A stretch of 64,000 nt of DNA from Lithodes maja (lineage: Eukaryota; Arthropoda; Malacostraca; Decapoda; Lithodidae), in contig JBAKBP010004261.1 in assembly GCA_037953745.1 (NCBI GenBank), positions 1-64,000 of the forward strand, written 5' to 3'. The notes beneath the pieces were generated by a model. It searched no databases, was not told where the DNA came from, and worked only from the letters and a program-made list of their open reading frames with translations. Position numbers and translations under genes: made by a program. This document shows positions 32,705 through 42,855 of the stretch, piece after piece. Within the stretch, counting starts at the first letter, position 1. Each line of letters starts with the position of its first letter.

Positions 32705-35700
32705 TCAAAGATCACCTAGTTTGATCTTTGATCTCCAAAGATCCACGGAACTCATAGCCGCCCTCCTTTTGGGACGAGCGCCACCTGAAGCCTGAGGAGG
32801 ATCATCCTTCTCATTATCAGCTGCCCCACCTTGAGGAGCACTGTCACCAGCATTCTCCCGCGGAGGGGTATCAGTAGAGACGCCAGGATCATCCGGCAGT
32901 TCTACATCCTGCTCCAGGGGATATAACCTTACGACTGGGCGAGTAGTAACCCCAGTCGAAGTTCGTATTCTAGCAACCCTTATAAGACCATCAATGCCCT
33001 GGAACAAATTGATAATCCTCCCAAGCTTCCAAAATAACCTAGGACGCTCATCATGAATCAGAACGATATCCCCGATACGAGGCCATCGTTGATTCGTCCC
33101 TTTGATCTTATGAGAGTGACGCTCGCGAAGAGACAGCAAATATTCTTGGGTCCACCGTTTCCATAGATCGTCGGACACCTTGTTTACATACTGGAAGCGA
33201 CGACGTGTGGCGTCAGCATTGCCGAACGTAGGGTCTAGCAGATCTTCGTCATTTACGGACGATTTAGGAAAGGTATTAAGGGTTCGTCCACGTGTCATCA
33301 TGGAAGGCGAAATGGGTAAGAGGTCATCAACATCTGCCGAGGTATAGGTCAAGGGCCTGTCGTTGACTGACATCTCAATTTCTATTAAGATGGTTTGCAA
33401 CTCCCGGCTGGTCACCAGTGCCCTTCCTAGTACCTTCTTCAAGGCAGATTTGACGATACCGATTGTTCTCTCCCAAATCGCCCCGAACCATGGTGCACGT
33501 GCTGGTATAAATCTCCACTGACAACCCTTTCCAGTGAGGGTAGCCACAACCTGCGGGTCATCCATTAAACTCTGGAGATATTTAGAGGCCCCGACAAAAC
33601 AAGTCGCATTATCGCTCATAATAATTTGAGGGAAACCATTGCGGCCTGCAAAGCGTCGTAGAGTATGCAAAAACCCCTCACTGGATAGGTCGTCAATCAA
33701 TTCAATATGAATCGCTCTGGTTACCGCACATGTGAATAGGACGGCATATACCTTTATGATATTACCGGGCGATTCTCTAACATGAATCGCTCCGGTGTAG
33801 TCTACCCCGGTTACCTGAAATGGTTCAGTCCTTTGTACCCTGAACTCAGGCAAGGGAGGTAGATCAACTGGGGAGTAAGGCTTACCCTGTAATCTTTTAC
33901 AGATAGTACAGCTATTGTGGATCCCTTTAATTGCTTGTCGCATCTTAGGGATCCACCAACGTTGTCGCATATACGCCAGAACATAATTGACGCCAAAATG
34001 TAGGCAGGTCCTATGGCATTGGCGAATCAACAGTTTGGTAATCAAATGAGAGGAGCTAAGGAGGACAGGATATTTCGCAGAATCAGTAATGTCCGCTTTT
34101 TGTATCCTGCCTCTACACTTAATAATACCTCCTTCCATATATAATCCTAGCTGCCTCATTAAGTTTGAGGGTTTGGCCTTTGACTCCTTGCTCAGGATTT
34201 GATGTTCAGTAGGATAAGATTCCTTTTGTACTAAACATATTAGTTTTGCTTCTGCTGATCTCAATTCATGGAGTCTGATATGCTTCGAATCTTCACTAAG
34301 GAAAGACCCGTGAGCCCGACTTCTCATGTTGTTAATGAAACGGTATATCCATGCAAATACCCGTATTACTTGATCATAGCTGCCGTAACGTTCCCACTCT
34401 ACCAACTTGTTATCCTGATGTGTAGTACTCACATTCGAACTACTTAACACATCATCTTGGGGCCGACTTGAAGGATCAGATATGTAATCCCTGAAATCCT
34501 GAGGCCACTCAGTTGGAGATGTAAGCCATGGAGGTCCATGCCACCAAATAGAGGAAGACATAAACTGCTGTGCCGAGATCCCCCGTGAAATGATGTCACT
34601 GGGGTTATCCCTGGTGCTCACATAGCGAAATTTAGCCGTAGGAACTAAGTTATGTATCTCATCAGTGCGATTAGAAACATAAACTGGCAACACTTTCTGG
34701 CTGTGTACCCATGAAAGCGCTATTTGACTGTCGCTCCAGACATAGACGTTATTAATCTGTAGTATGTCTGTATAAGCATCCAGTGTAAACTTTATTAGAC
34801 GAGCAGACAGAAGCAATGCAGTAAGTTCTAATTTAGGAACTGTAATCTTCTTTATAGGGGCTACTTTGGCCTTCGCTATAGCCAGCGTCGCTTCACTACC
34901 ATTGCATATGTATATGGCAGTACCGTACGCACTATTACTAGCATCAGAAAAGGCATGTAGATCCACCTGTTTACCACTAATAACCTGACGATTTAGTTGG
35001 ACCTTGCAACATGTGGAAAGGTCCGACCGAATCAACCACCAAGTATCTTGTAACTCAATCGGGAGGGGCGTGTCCCAATCTAGTTTTAGCCGCCACAATT
35101 GTTGTAAAAACATACGAGCACGGATTGTTACAGGCAGCAAAAAACCTAGGGGATCAAACAACCTCGCTGACAAGCTTAAGCAGTTTCGCTTGGTCATAAG
35201 CTCACTGCCGCATGGGGTGTGACAGAAGGATATACAATCTGTGGTAGTGTCCCATTTGTGGCCTAAAAACTTCACCTCACTATTCTCAGTAGCTACACCA
35301 TCAGAAGTAAATTGACCTTTCAAAAGATCACTATTAGTGGCCCATTCTCTTAAGTATAAATGAGCCTTGGCAAATATATCACGGATCTCCCAGCATCTCT
35401 TGAGCATTAAATCTTCATTGTCTCCGGTGCCTTGAAGATTGTCCACATAGATCCCCTGCTTGATCTCATTCTTGAAGTCAGGATCTAGTCCAGCCTCCTC
35501 AAGATGACGCAAGATAGTAGCGTTGAGAAGGAACTGGGAACAGGTCGCCCCGAATAAGACGACTCTGAACCTGTAGACCAGATACTCTGAATCTAGATCC
35601 ATTGGGTCCCGTGGCCATAAAAATCTTGTCGAGTCCCTGTCTTCACGATGGAGTTGAAGCATCAGGAAGGCCTTCTCAATATCGGCGACCCATGCAAACT

Positions 35701-38038
35701 TATGACATCTGAAGCGCAACATAATTTGCGCTAGATCAGAGACCAGGGACGGACCCGTGTACAGACAATCATTCAGGCTATAGGAGCGATCACTGGATTT
35801 AGCAGAGCAGTCATACACAATACGAACAGGAGTGGTGGAACTGTCCTTTTTAATCCCATGGTGAGCAAGGTAATGGATGTTATCCCCATACTCATTGAGA
35901 TCTACTCTCTCCACAAATCCACGTTGTACCTGCTCGGCCAAAACTGCCGCATAAGTCTCGCAATAACTTGGATCCTTGACAAACTGCTTCTGAAGGCCAC
36001 GTAACCTACCAAGTGCTAGATGGAAATTAGTAGGTAATTTACTCTTGTTATCATTCCAAGGGAGCCTTACCACATACTGACCTCTGCCAGAGTCATACGT
36101 TACAGTCTCTTCATACGAGCTTAACGCTAGCTTGGACTCACGATCAAGTTCATGTGGGTCAATTCCAATATTGTCCAAGTCCCATAGCTTATCTATATCA
36201 GTACATGTATTATCAGGCACATTTGGCCTAATATATTTATCTATGGGGCTTACTGCTACCTTGAGGACCGTAACCACCTCCACCTGTGTGTCTTGAGAGG
36301 AAGTGGCATAGGATCCAGAAATGGCATAACCTTGGATCGTGGGGAGCATTATTAGCTTATCTACCCGCCGATATCCAGGGTGAACCAGGTCGTAGTAATA
36401 ATCAGCTCCGACCAGTAGCATAATACCATTGTTAGCAGAGAGTTGATCATCAGCCAGTTTATACCCCTTGCTTCTGAGATATTTCAAATGTGGTTGAATC
36501 TCTGATGCTATATAGAAACTGGGTAGTGTGTCGACCACAACAGCCTTGATGGGACATACCTTTTTTCTATAAACATATGAAATCTCCACAATATCATAGT
36601 CACTGGAATCTATTTCACCAGTGAAACCATGGAGACGCAAATTCTCTTGACCCTTGCTGGTACACTTGAGCTGGGGTATTGATGACCGCAGAACGAATGA
36701 CCTCTGTGAGCATTGGTCAAGTAAGGTGCGCGTCATTATAGTATTATTATTACTCCCCACTACTGGCAGCATCATAGTAGGAAGCAATTGACATTCTCGA
36801 GAAGCAATGGACATGGCAGATACTTTATCACCCTCGCTCCTACCCTTCTCATGTGACTCTTTGGGGGTTCTCCCCTTTTCTTTGCCCTCGTGCCGATCAG
36901 ACTGGGTGCAAAGGGAAAACCAATGTTTCCCCTTGCAATACTTACAAGGTTTGATATAGGAATTGGTGCAGGTACTGTTGAAGTGGTCTCTTGCCAGACA
37001 GCTGGTACATAACTTAAGCGATTTAGCCTTGCTAATCTTCTGTGTAGCCTTAGGATACTTAGGACACTGATACCACAGATGACCGTGGACACTGCACAAC
37101 TTACAACCCAAGGATATTGGCCTTTTCTGTTTAGGAGAAGTCTGTACCGGGAAAGCTGCAGTAGATGGCGACACCTCCACTTGTCGGTAGTGTCCAGTAC
37201 TCTCCATATTGAAGACTTCAGTCTGGTACACCTGCACTAACGCTTCCAAGTTTAGTGGAGAGTCGCTTAGTTGTCGTCTTAAGATTTCCCTTAGGGGAGA
37301 GGGTATCTTATTCAAGATATTCACACTAAATATCTCCTCCTTGGTGACGGCCATTGTCTCCATACTTCGGAGGAGGCTCTCAAAGGAGGTATAGTACTCC
37401 TTTAGGTCCGCCACATCATAGGATGGAGGATCTAGTGTGAAGAATTTGGTAATTAAAGCTGTCTTGATGACTTCCACTCTCCCGTAAGTTCTCTTCAGCA
37501 ACTCCACTGCAGACTCGTAGCTGGTAGCTTCTAGCTTGTACCCCTCGATTAACTTCAATGCCTCCCCTTTCAATTGACCACGGAGATATGTGAACCTTTG
37601 GATGGATGTGAGCGTTTGATTATGATGTACGGAACACTCAAAAATATCCCAAAATCCAGTCCAGGTAGCCGAATCCCCGGAAAAGGTAGGCAAAGTAAGC
37701 TTCGGCAGGTTAAAACCAGTCGCCTTTGGTGTACCGGTATCCTTAACAGAGGTTGTTTCTTGGGTGGAAGATAGTCTGGCTAAGGCGGTATTAACGTCCT
37801 CAAAGTACACAAGATCTGCCGACATTTCTTCTTCCACATCGTCAGTAACCGTCAATAAACCATATACCTGCTGAGCATAACTATCATAAGTAGCTAGCGA
37901 TTTAGTAACAGTAGCAAATTTACCCTTTATCTGATCAGCCGTGGCACTTATTAAAAATTCATCAAGATCTCTTAAACATCTATTTAAACTTCCCTTCATC
38001 CCTCCCTTAAGAATCTTAAGTTTCTTCAAATCTGTCAT
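32705..38038 (-). CDS. BEL/Pao Gag-Pol polyprotein, 1777 aa
   Basis: One open frame with the BEL/Pao domain order. A Gag-like DUF1759 region (FNLPKLTLPTFSGDSATWTG) is near residues 105-260, and Cys/His knuckles (CKLCSVHGHLWYQC, CKYCKGKHWFSLC) near 310-380. An aspartic protease follows (LLDQCSQRSF near 440). RT lies near 730-930 with IVYDCSAKSS and a YVDN catalytic box near 862. RNase H has HAFSDAS near 1025 and VWSDSQIAL near 1100. The integrase has a zinc region near 1340, then VDYTG, MSDNATC and ERTIG near 1410, 1470 and 1520 for the DDE residues. DUF5641 ends it at about 1612-1709. The product would copy and integrate the element. No stop interrupts it and the LTRs match, so the copy may still be functional. 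YVDN in place of YVDD is shared by the second copy. Confidence 0.95.
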   Translation of the reverse strand: MTDLKKLKILKGGMKGSLNRCLRDLDEFLISATADQIKGKFATVTKSLATYDSYAQQVYGLLTVTDDVEEEMSADLVYFEDVNTALARLSSTQETTSVKDTGTPKATGFNLPKLTLPTFSGDSATWTGFWDIFECSVHHNQTLTSIQRFTYLRGQLKGEALKLIEGYKLEATSYESAVELLKRTYGRVEVIKTALITKFFTLDPPSYDVADLKEYYTSFESLLRSMETMAVTKEEIFSVNILNKIPSPLREILRRQLSDSPLNLEALVQVYQTEVFNMESTGHYRQVEVSPSTAAFPVQTSPKQKRPISLGCKLCSVHGHLWYQCPKYPKATQKISKAKSLKLCTSCLARDHFNSTCTNSYIKPCKYCKGKHWFSLCTQSDRHEGKEKGRTPKESHEKGRSEGDKVSAMSIASRECQLLPTMMLPVVGSNNNTIMTRTLLDQCSQRSFVLRSSIPQLKCTSKGQENLRLHGFTGEIDSSDYDIVEISYVYRKKVCPIKAVVVDTLPSFYIASEIQPHLKYLRSKGYKLADDQLSANNGIMLLVGADYYYDLVHPGYRRVDKLIMLPTIQGYAISGSYATSSQDTQVEVVTVLKVAVSPIDKYIRPNVPDNTCTDIDKLWDLDNIGIDPHELDRESKLALSSYEETVTYDSGRGQYVVRLPWNDNKSKLPTNFHLALGRLRGLQKQFVKDPSYCETYAAVLAEQVQRGFVERVDLNEYGDNIHYLAHHGIKKDSSTTPVRIVYDCSAKSSDRSYSLNDCLYTGPSLVSDLAQIMLRFRCHKFAWVADIEKAFLMLQLHREDRDSTRFLWPRDPMDLDSEYLVYRFRVVLFGATCSQFLLNATILRHLEEAGLDPDFKNEIKQGIYVDNLQGTGDNEDLMLKRCWEIRDIFAKAHLYLREWATNSDLLKGQFTSDGVATENSEVKFLGHKWDTTTDCISFCHTPCGSELMTKRNCLSLSARLFDPLGFLLPVTIRARMFLQQLWRLKLDWDTPLPIELQDTWWLIRSDLSTCCKVQLNRQVISGKQVDLHAFSDASNSAYGTAIYICNGSEATLAIAKAKVAPIKKITVPKLELTALLLSARLIKFTLDAYTDILQINNVYVWSDSQIALSWVHSQKVLPVYVSNRTDEIHNLVPTAKFRYVSTRDNPSDIISRGISAQQFMSSSIWWHGPPWLTSPTEWPQDFRDYISDPSSRPQDDVLSSSNVSTTHQDNKLVEWERYGSYDQVIRVFAWIYRFINNMRSRAHGSFLSEDSKHIRLHELRSAEAKLICLVQKESYPTEHQILSKESKAKPSNLMRQLGLYMEGGIIKCRGRIQKADITDSAKYPVLLSSSHLITKLLIRQCHRTCLHFGVNYVLAYMRQRWWIPKMRQAIKGIHNSCTICKRLQGKPYSPVDLPPLPEFRVQRTEPFQVTGVDYTGAIHVRESPGNIIKVYAVLFTCAVTRAIHIELIDDLSSEGFLHTLRRFAGRNGFPQIIMSDNATCFVGASKYLQSLMDDPQVVATLTGKGCQWRFIPARAPWFGAIWERTIGIVKSALKKVLGRALVTSRELQTILIEIEMSVNDRPLTYTSADVDDLLPISPSMMTRGRTLNTFPKSSVNDEDLLDPTFGNADATRRRFQYVNKVSDDLWKRWTQEYLLSLRERHSHKIKGTNQRWPRIGDIVLIHDERPRLFWKLGRIINLFQGIDGLIRVARIRTSTGVTTRPVVRLYPLEQDVELPDDPGVSTDTPPRENAGDSAPQGGAADNEKDDPPQASGGARPKRRAAMSSVDLWRSKIKLGDL

Positions 38039-38722
38039 CGTTAAGGTCTAAATTTAAGCAACTTAAATTACAATGAGGTCAGACTACAAACTGTTAATCG
38101 AAAGAAAGGGTAAGGTGAAGCACTAATTATTATTATAAGCCCTTTATAGGTAAGCCTAGCTGGTTAAGCTACAATCATGAGGTCTGACTATTAACTGTCA
38201 ATCGCTTAGGAATCAACAAAGACAGACACTCATGACCGCCACTGTAAGCAACTAGGCCTAGGCTAATATAAAATTAATATAAAAAGTCACATGAGAACCC
38301 TCCCCACAGCAAAAGGAATAATGAGTCCCACAACGACAACACAACTAACACCACAGGCACACCACCAAAGCGAAATGAAGAGCTACCACAGACACCTGCA
38401 GGACGAGACTGCCTAGCCTATCCTAGGAGCGCGAAATGGCGCCCTACGAATTTACCCCAACCCCAATCTGCAGCCCAGCTAACCCACCAAAAAACGCCAA
38501 GGAGCACACGCCCAAAAAAACTTGGAAACAAGTCCCCAAAAAAAAATGGAGACGGCGCCTAAGTGGCAAAAAACAAGAGGGAAGAAGCCGGGAGTAAACT
38601 AGGGAAATGGCAGTCGGCCAACAACGCGCGAGGCGGCAGCCATTTGTAAACCCACAAGCGTCGAGGAAGTAAACAAAACGGGACCACGGTAATGAAGCCT
38701 GAGGGCACGAAGGACCAATATT

Positions 38723-39286
38723 TGTCGGGAATCTTATTTAACGGTTAATTGACATATCACTGGTACATGACTATCCCAACAAATAGTTATATAATATAAT
38801 ATTTACCAACGTGGTATTCGTCGATGGGTTTAATCCAGTCCCCCACAAACGGCTAGTTCAATTGCATGACATGTAGGAATGTTCACATAATACAATATCA
38901 TACAATGAACTTAGCTTAGAGGACTGGTGATGTAGGACTGTTGTTATATTTAGTTGTAGCCCATGGTGGACTGTGGGTTGAGTCAGAGCCGGGGGAGGAG
39001 ATGTTTACTCTATGGTGTTGATTGAGAGACTGAGGGCCGGCGTCCGATCGCTTCGCGAAATTACATATGGCTGCCGGCTCATAATAATTATAACCCATAA
39101 CTTGGTTTCATAATACATCTAGAGCTGATGTAGATATTTATACATTACAGTTAATATTTAACCTAACTTAAGAATAAACTACAATACACAAAGAACCAGC
39201 CGAAATCGTACATGCGATACGATACCGCCAAATTCAAATGTCCTAATGGACCTAAAACTGTCGGGATCATTACCCTATTCCCGACA
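38723..39286 (-). repeat. BEL/Pao 5' LTR of the minus-strand copy
   Basis: 564 bp, matched by eye to the 3' LTR with no difference found. Its outer end abuts the broken gypsy element: its last 41 bp are read through as the first codons of the ORF at 39246. Confidence 0.95.
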
Positions 39287-42200
39287 CCAGCGGAGGAACG
39301 ATCAACAGGAGGAGGCTAAAGCTGGAGTTGGTTTTAAGAGTTTTGACTCGGCGGCTCTCCTGGGTGATTCAGTATTAGCACCATTACTTAATTCTGGAAT
39401 AGCCCCTGGGCCTGTCATCGAGAGTGACGAGGCTGGGCATGACGAGTCTCCACGACAGCAACGTTATGTACATCGAGAGAGACGGAGGGAGCAGACCAGT
39501 ATCGGGGAAGGTCATGCATTGCTCCGGGAGCAGTTAGATCGCTTGGCACCCTCAGATATACGTCGGTTTCAACTAGAGGACCCTGAGCTTCAAACGTGTG
39601 CTAATGGAGCTGTAGAGCTCGACGAGGACGGCGATGCACAGCCAGGAGATTTTTTGTATTTAGAAGGCATCCTCTATAGGCGTTTTCAAGACCCTAAATG
39701 TAGTTGGCAAGAGGGGTCCGGAGTAGTGGACCAGTTGGTGGTGCCACGGGAGTGCAGGGATAGCCTACTGAGGTTGGCGTATGACATACCACTGGCAGGA
39801 CATCTAGGGGTGAGAAAAACGGTGGCGGCTTTAGAAAAATTGTTTTGGTGGCCGGGGTTGAAGGGGCAGGTGGTAAACCTGGATAGCAAGGTGTCATACG
39901 TGCCAGAGGGTTGGAAAACCTAACCAAACAATTCCGAGAGCCCCGTTGCACCCCATTCCTGTCAGTGGACCGCCCTTCAGTAAGGTCATCATTGATATGG
40001 TCGGACCCCTACCCCCTACTAGTGCCGGTAATAAATTTCTATTAACTATCATGGATGTGGCCACTCGTTATCCTGATGCATATCCAATGAGAAATGGCAC
40101 GGCGAAAACTGTTGTCCGGAACCTGCTCTTGTATTGCTCGCGGTATGGTTACCCGCAAGAGGTGCAATCGGACCAAGGTTCTAATTTTACCTCTAATCTG
40201 TTCAAACAAACTATGATTCAGCATGGCATCAGCACTGTCGTCTCTTCTGCGTATCACCCGGAGAGTCAAGGGGTGTTGGAGAGGTGGCACGCCACGCTGA
40301 AAAGCATGCTTCGATGTTATTGCGCAGAGAACGGAAAGGATTGGGACCTTGGTCTGCCGTATGTTTTGTTCGCGGCAAGAGAAGTACCTGGAGAGAGTCT
40401 CGGTTTCAGTCCGAATGAGCTTGTTTTCGGGCATCAGGTGAGGGGCCCTCTCCACATGGTGAAGGAGACTTGGGAGGGTACCGCTAAGCCATGTTCTATG
40501 TTGAGATACGTCCTCGAGAGCAGAGAGAGAATGCTTAGAAGTCTGGAGCTGGCCGGGCGTAATTTGGTGAGTTCGCAGGCCCGTATGAAGGACAGGTACG
40601 ATACTAAGGCGAAACTCCGGGAGTTTCAGGTAGGTCAAGAGGTGTTGGTCCTGTTGCCTTTGGCAGGTCATCCTCTGGCTGCCAAGTACGCTGGGCCTTA
40701 TCGGGTGGTGTCAAAGATCTCCGATCTGGATTACCTCGTTGCCACTCCAGACCGGAAGAAGCGTAACCAACTATGCCACATTAATATGTTGAAGGAGTAT
40801 GTGAGGCGCCCACCTGAGTCACTAGCTGTCCCTGTGTTGACCTGCTGCAGTCATGGTGGAGAAGGAGAGGGGGGCAGCAATGATCAGGTGGATGATAACT
40901 GGGATTGTCATGTCTCGGCTGATCAGTGGGCGGGGAATTCGAGCCAATGTGCGCATCATGCTCTGGCGCACCTGCCGGAGGAACAGCAGGTGGCAGTGCA
41001 GCGCCTGTTCGATTCATACCCCACTGTATTTGCCGAGCACCCAGGCCTCACTACTCAAGCGGTGCATGACGTCGATGTAGGAGAGCACCCCTCCTTCAAG
41101 TCGATACCTTATCGGGTGCCACCCATTAAACTCCCAGCGCTCAGGGATGAGCTGGAGTATATGCTGGCGAGAGGCTTGATCGAGAAGGGGGCAGTACGGT
41201 GGACTTCTCCTGTCACTCTGCAGCCCAAACCTGATGGAAAAGTTCGGTTCTGCATTGACTTTAGGCGGTTGAACGGGTTGACCCCCACCAACGCATATCC
41301 TCTTCCCCGGGTGGATGACAGTGTAGATAAGATCGGGAAAGCAAGGTACTTGACCAAGGTAGACCTCGTCAAAGGCTACTGGCAAGTACCACTGTCTGAG
41401 CGGGCTAAAGAGGTGTGCGGGTTTGTGGTGGATGGCAGTACTTACCGTTGCAACGTGATGCCATATGGTCTGAAAAATGCACCGGCCACTTTCCAGAGCT
41501 TAATGAACGACATCGTAGCAGACATCCCAAACTGTACTGTCTACCTTGATGACGTGATCATTTATGACAACGATTTCCAAAGTCACTGTGAGCACATAGA
41601 AGCCTTATTTAGTCAACTTAGTAAAGCAGGCTTGGTGGTTAATCTGGGCAAGTGTGACTTTGTGCAAGCCACGGTGCAGTATCTGGGGTTTGTGGTTGGG
41701 TTAGGGCAGGTGAGTCCGCCCCAACAGAAGATACAGGCTATCGACTTGTTCCCCAGGCCGACCACCAAGCGGCAGATCATGAGATTTTTGGGCATGATTG
41801 GGTATTACCGCCGCTTTATAAGAGGCTATTCTACTGTGTTAGCTCCTTTGACAGATCTACTAGCCAAAGATAAAAAGTTCCGCTGGGCACCTGAGTGTGA
41901 GCAGGCATTTCGAGTAGTTAAACACCTTTTATGCACTCACCCTATCCTCAGGGCCCCAGACTTTGAACGACCATTTCAGTTGGCGACTGATGCCAGCGGA
42001 GTAGGGGCTGGTGCCGTACTTTTGCAGACAGACGAGGAAGGTCTTGAGCATCCAGTCAGTTTCTTTTCAAAGAAATTTAATTCAGCACAGAAAAACTATT
42101 CGGTTGTTGAAAAGGAACTGTTGGCAATCGTGTTAGCGCTCAGACACTTTGAGGTCTATGTTCCTGCCTATGGGCCAGTCGTGGTAGTGTATACCGACCA

Positions 42201-42357
42201 CCACCCGCTTAAATTCCTCAATCAATTCCACAACCGGAATATGAGGCTGACCAGATGGTCGCTCATGTTGCAAGAGTACAACTTAGACATTCGCCATATT
42301 GCCGGTTGTAAGAATGTGATTGCGGACTGTTTGTCGCGGGTGGAGGATCCGGGGTAG
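39287..42357 (+). pseudogene. Ty3/gypsy pol with integrase upstream of RT (Gmr1-like), 5'-truncated and frameshifted
   Basis: The first part, in the frame of the ORF 39246-39923, ends in the integrase zinc region (GHLGVRKTVAALEKLFWWPG). A one-base shift near 39880 moves the continuation WIARCHTCQRVGKPNQTIP into the frame of the 803-aa ORF 39946-42357. That ORF has integrase D17, D76 and E112 (D-D35-E), and a GPY/F module (KYAGPYRVV). RT follows (TKVDLVKGYWQVPL, YLDDVIIY at 533-540, FLGMIGYYRRFI), then RNase H (ATDASGVGAGAVL, YTDHHPLKFL). The order INT-RT-RH is unlike normal Ty3/gypsy (RT-RH-INT) and like Gmr1 elements described by Goodwin and Poulter. Gag and protease are missing because the sequence starts abruptly at the BEL LTR. 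RT and integrase motifs are otherwise intact. Confidence 0.9.
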
Positions 42358-42855
42358 GCTACCACAGTATGTTCGTATAGCCTCCTGTCTTGGCTCGCGG
42401 TGTATTTTTGCGCTGGTGCTTGTTGGCTCGCGTGTGTAGCATCACCGTAGGGTCGCAGGGCAGGAGTTGTTGGCTTTGATTAGAGGAAAATTAGGCTACA
42501 TCTATAGTAGCCGCCAAAAACAACATTAAAATATGAAAAATTAAATAAAAACTCTTTCTTTTTGATAATTAATTTTAAGATAATATTGTAGCTGAGTACT
42601 GAGTGCAGATGATTTTCCCTCAGTAGGCTGTGCTTCTTAAAGCTCGCTCTGGGAGCACAATGTTATGAATTAATGTCTTATATTTGGGAAGGGTGATAAG
42701 TTTTTTTTTATATATAAATGTTGTTGTATTTTTTTTTTGAGGAGACTGAGCTTGCATTCCATGAGTGGCAGAGTGGTTAGGAGTGGCAGATTCTAGCGAC
42801 ATTCTGTCTGTTCAGATATGGGCCAATGGTTGAGTGTCCCATATCTTGGGGGGGG
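42358..42855 (+). other. Gypsy 3' untranslated region and polypurine tract
   Basis: About 500 bp of non-coding sequence follow the RNase H stop. They end in CTTGGGGGGGG, a polypurine tract directly before TGTGACGCC, the probable start of the 3' LTR. Confidence 0.6.

Larger units (their letters stand above)
32077..39286 (-). mobile_element. BEL/Pao LTR retrotransposon, intact copy
   Basis: Two 564-bp LTRs enclose one long polyprotein. LTR ends form the inverted repeat TGTCGGGAAT/ATTCCCGACA. By eye the two LTRs are identical, so insertion was recent. A primer-binding-site candidate (TGGTCCTTCGTGCC on the minus strand, 38704-38717) lies 5-6 nt inside the 5' LTR; I did not assign the tRNA. The purine-rich stretch before the 3' LTR includes GGTGGCGGGCAATA. 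Flanking 5-mers (AGGGC left, CCAGC right) do not match, so no target duplication is seen. Confidence 0.95.

Noticed and set aside
39246..39286. First residues of the 225-aa gypsy ORF as its true start
   Set aside because: These codons lie in the BEL LTR and are accidental read-through; the gypsy sequence begins at 39287.
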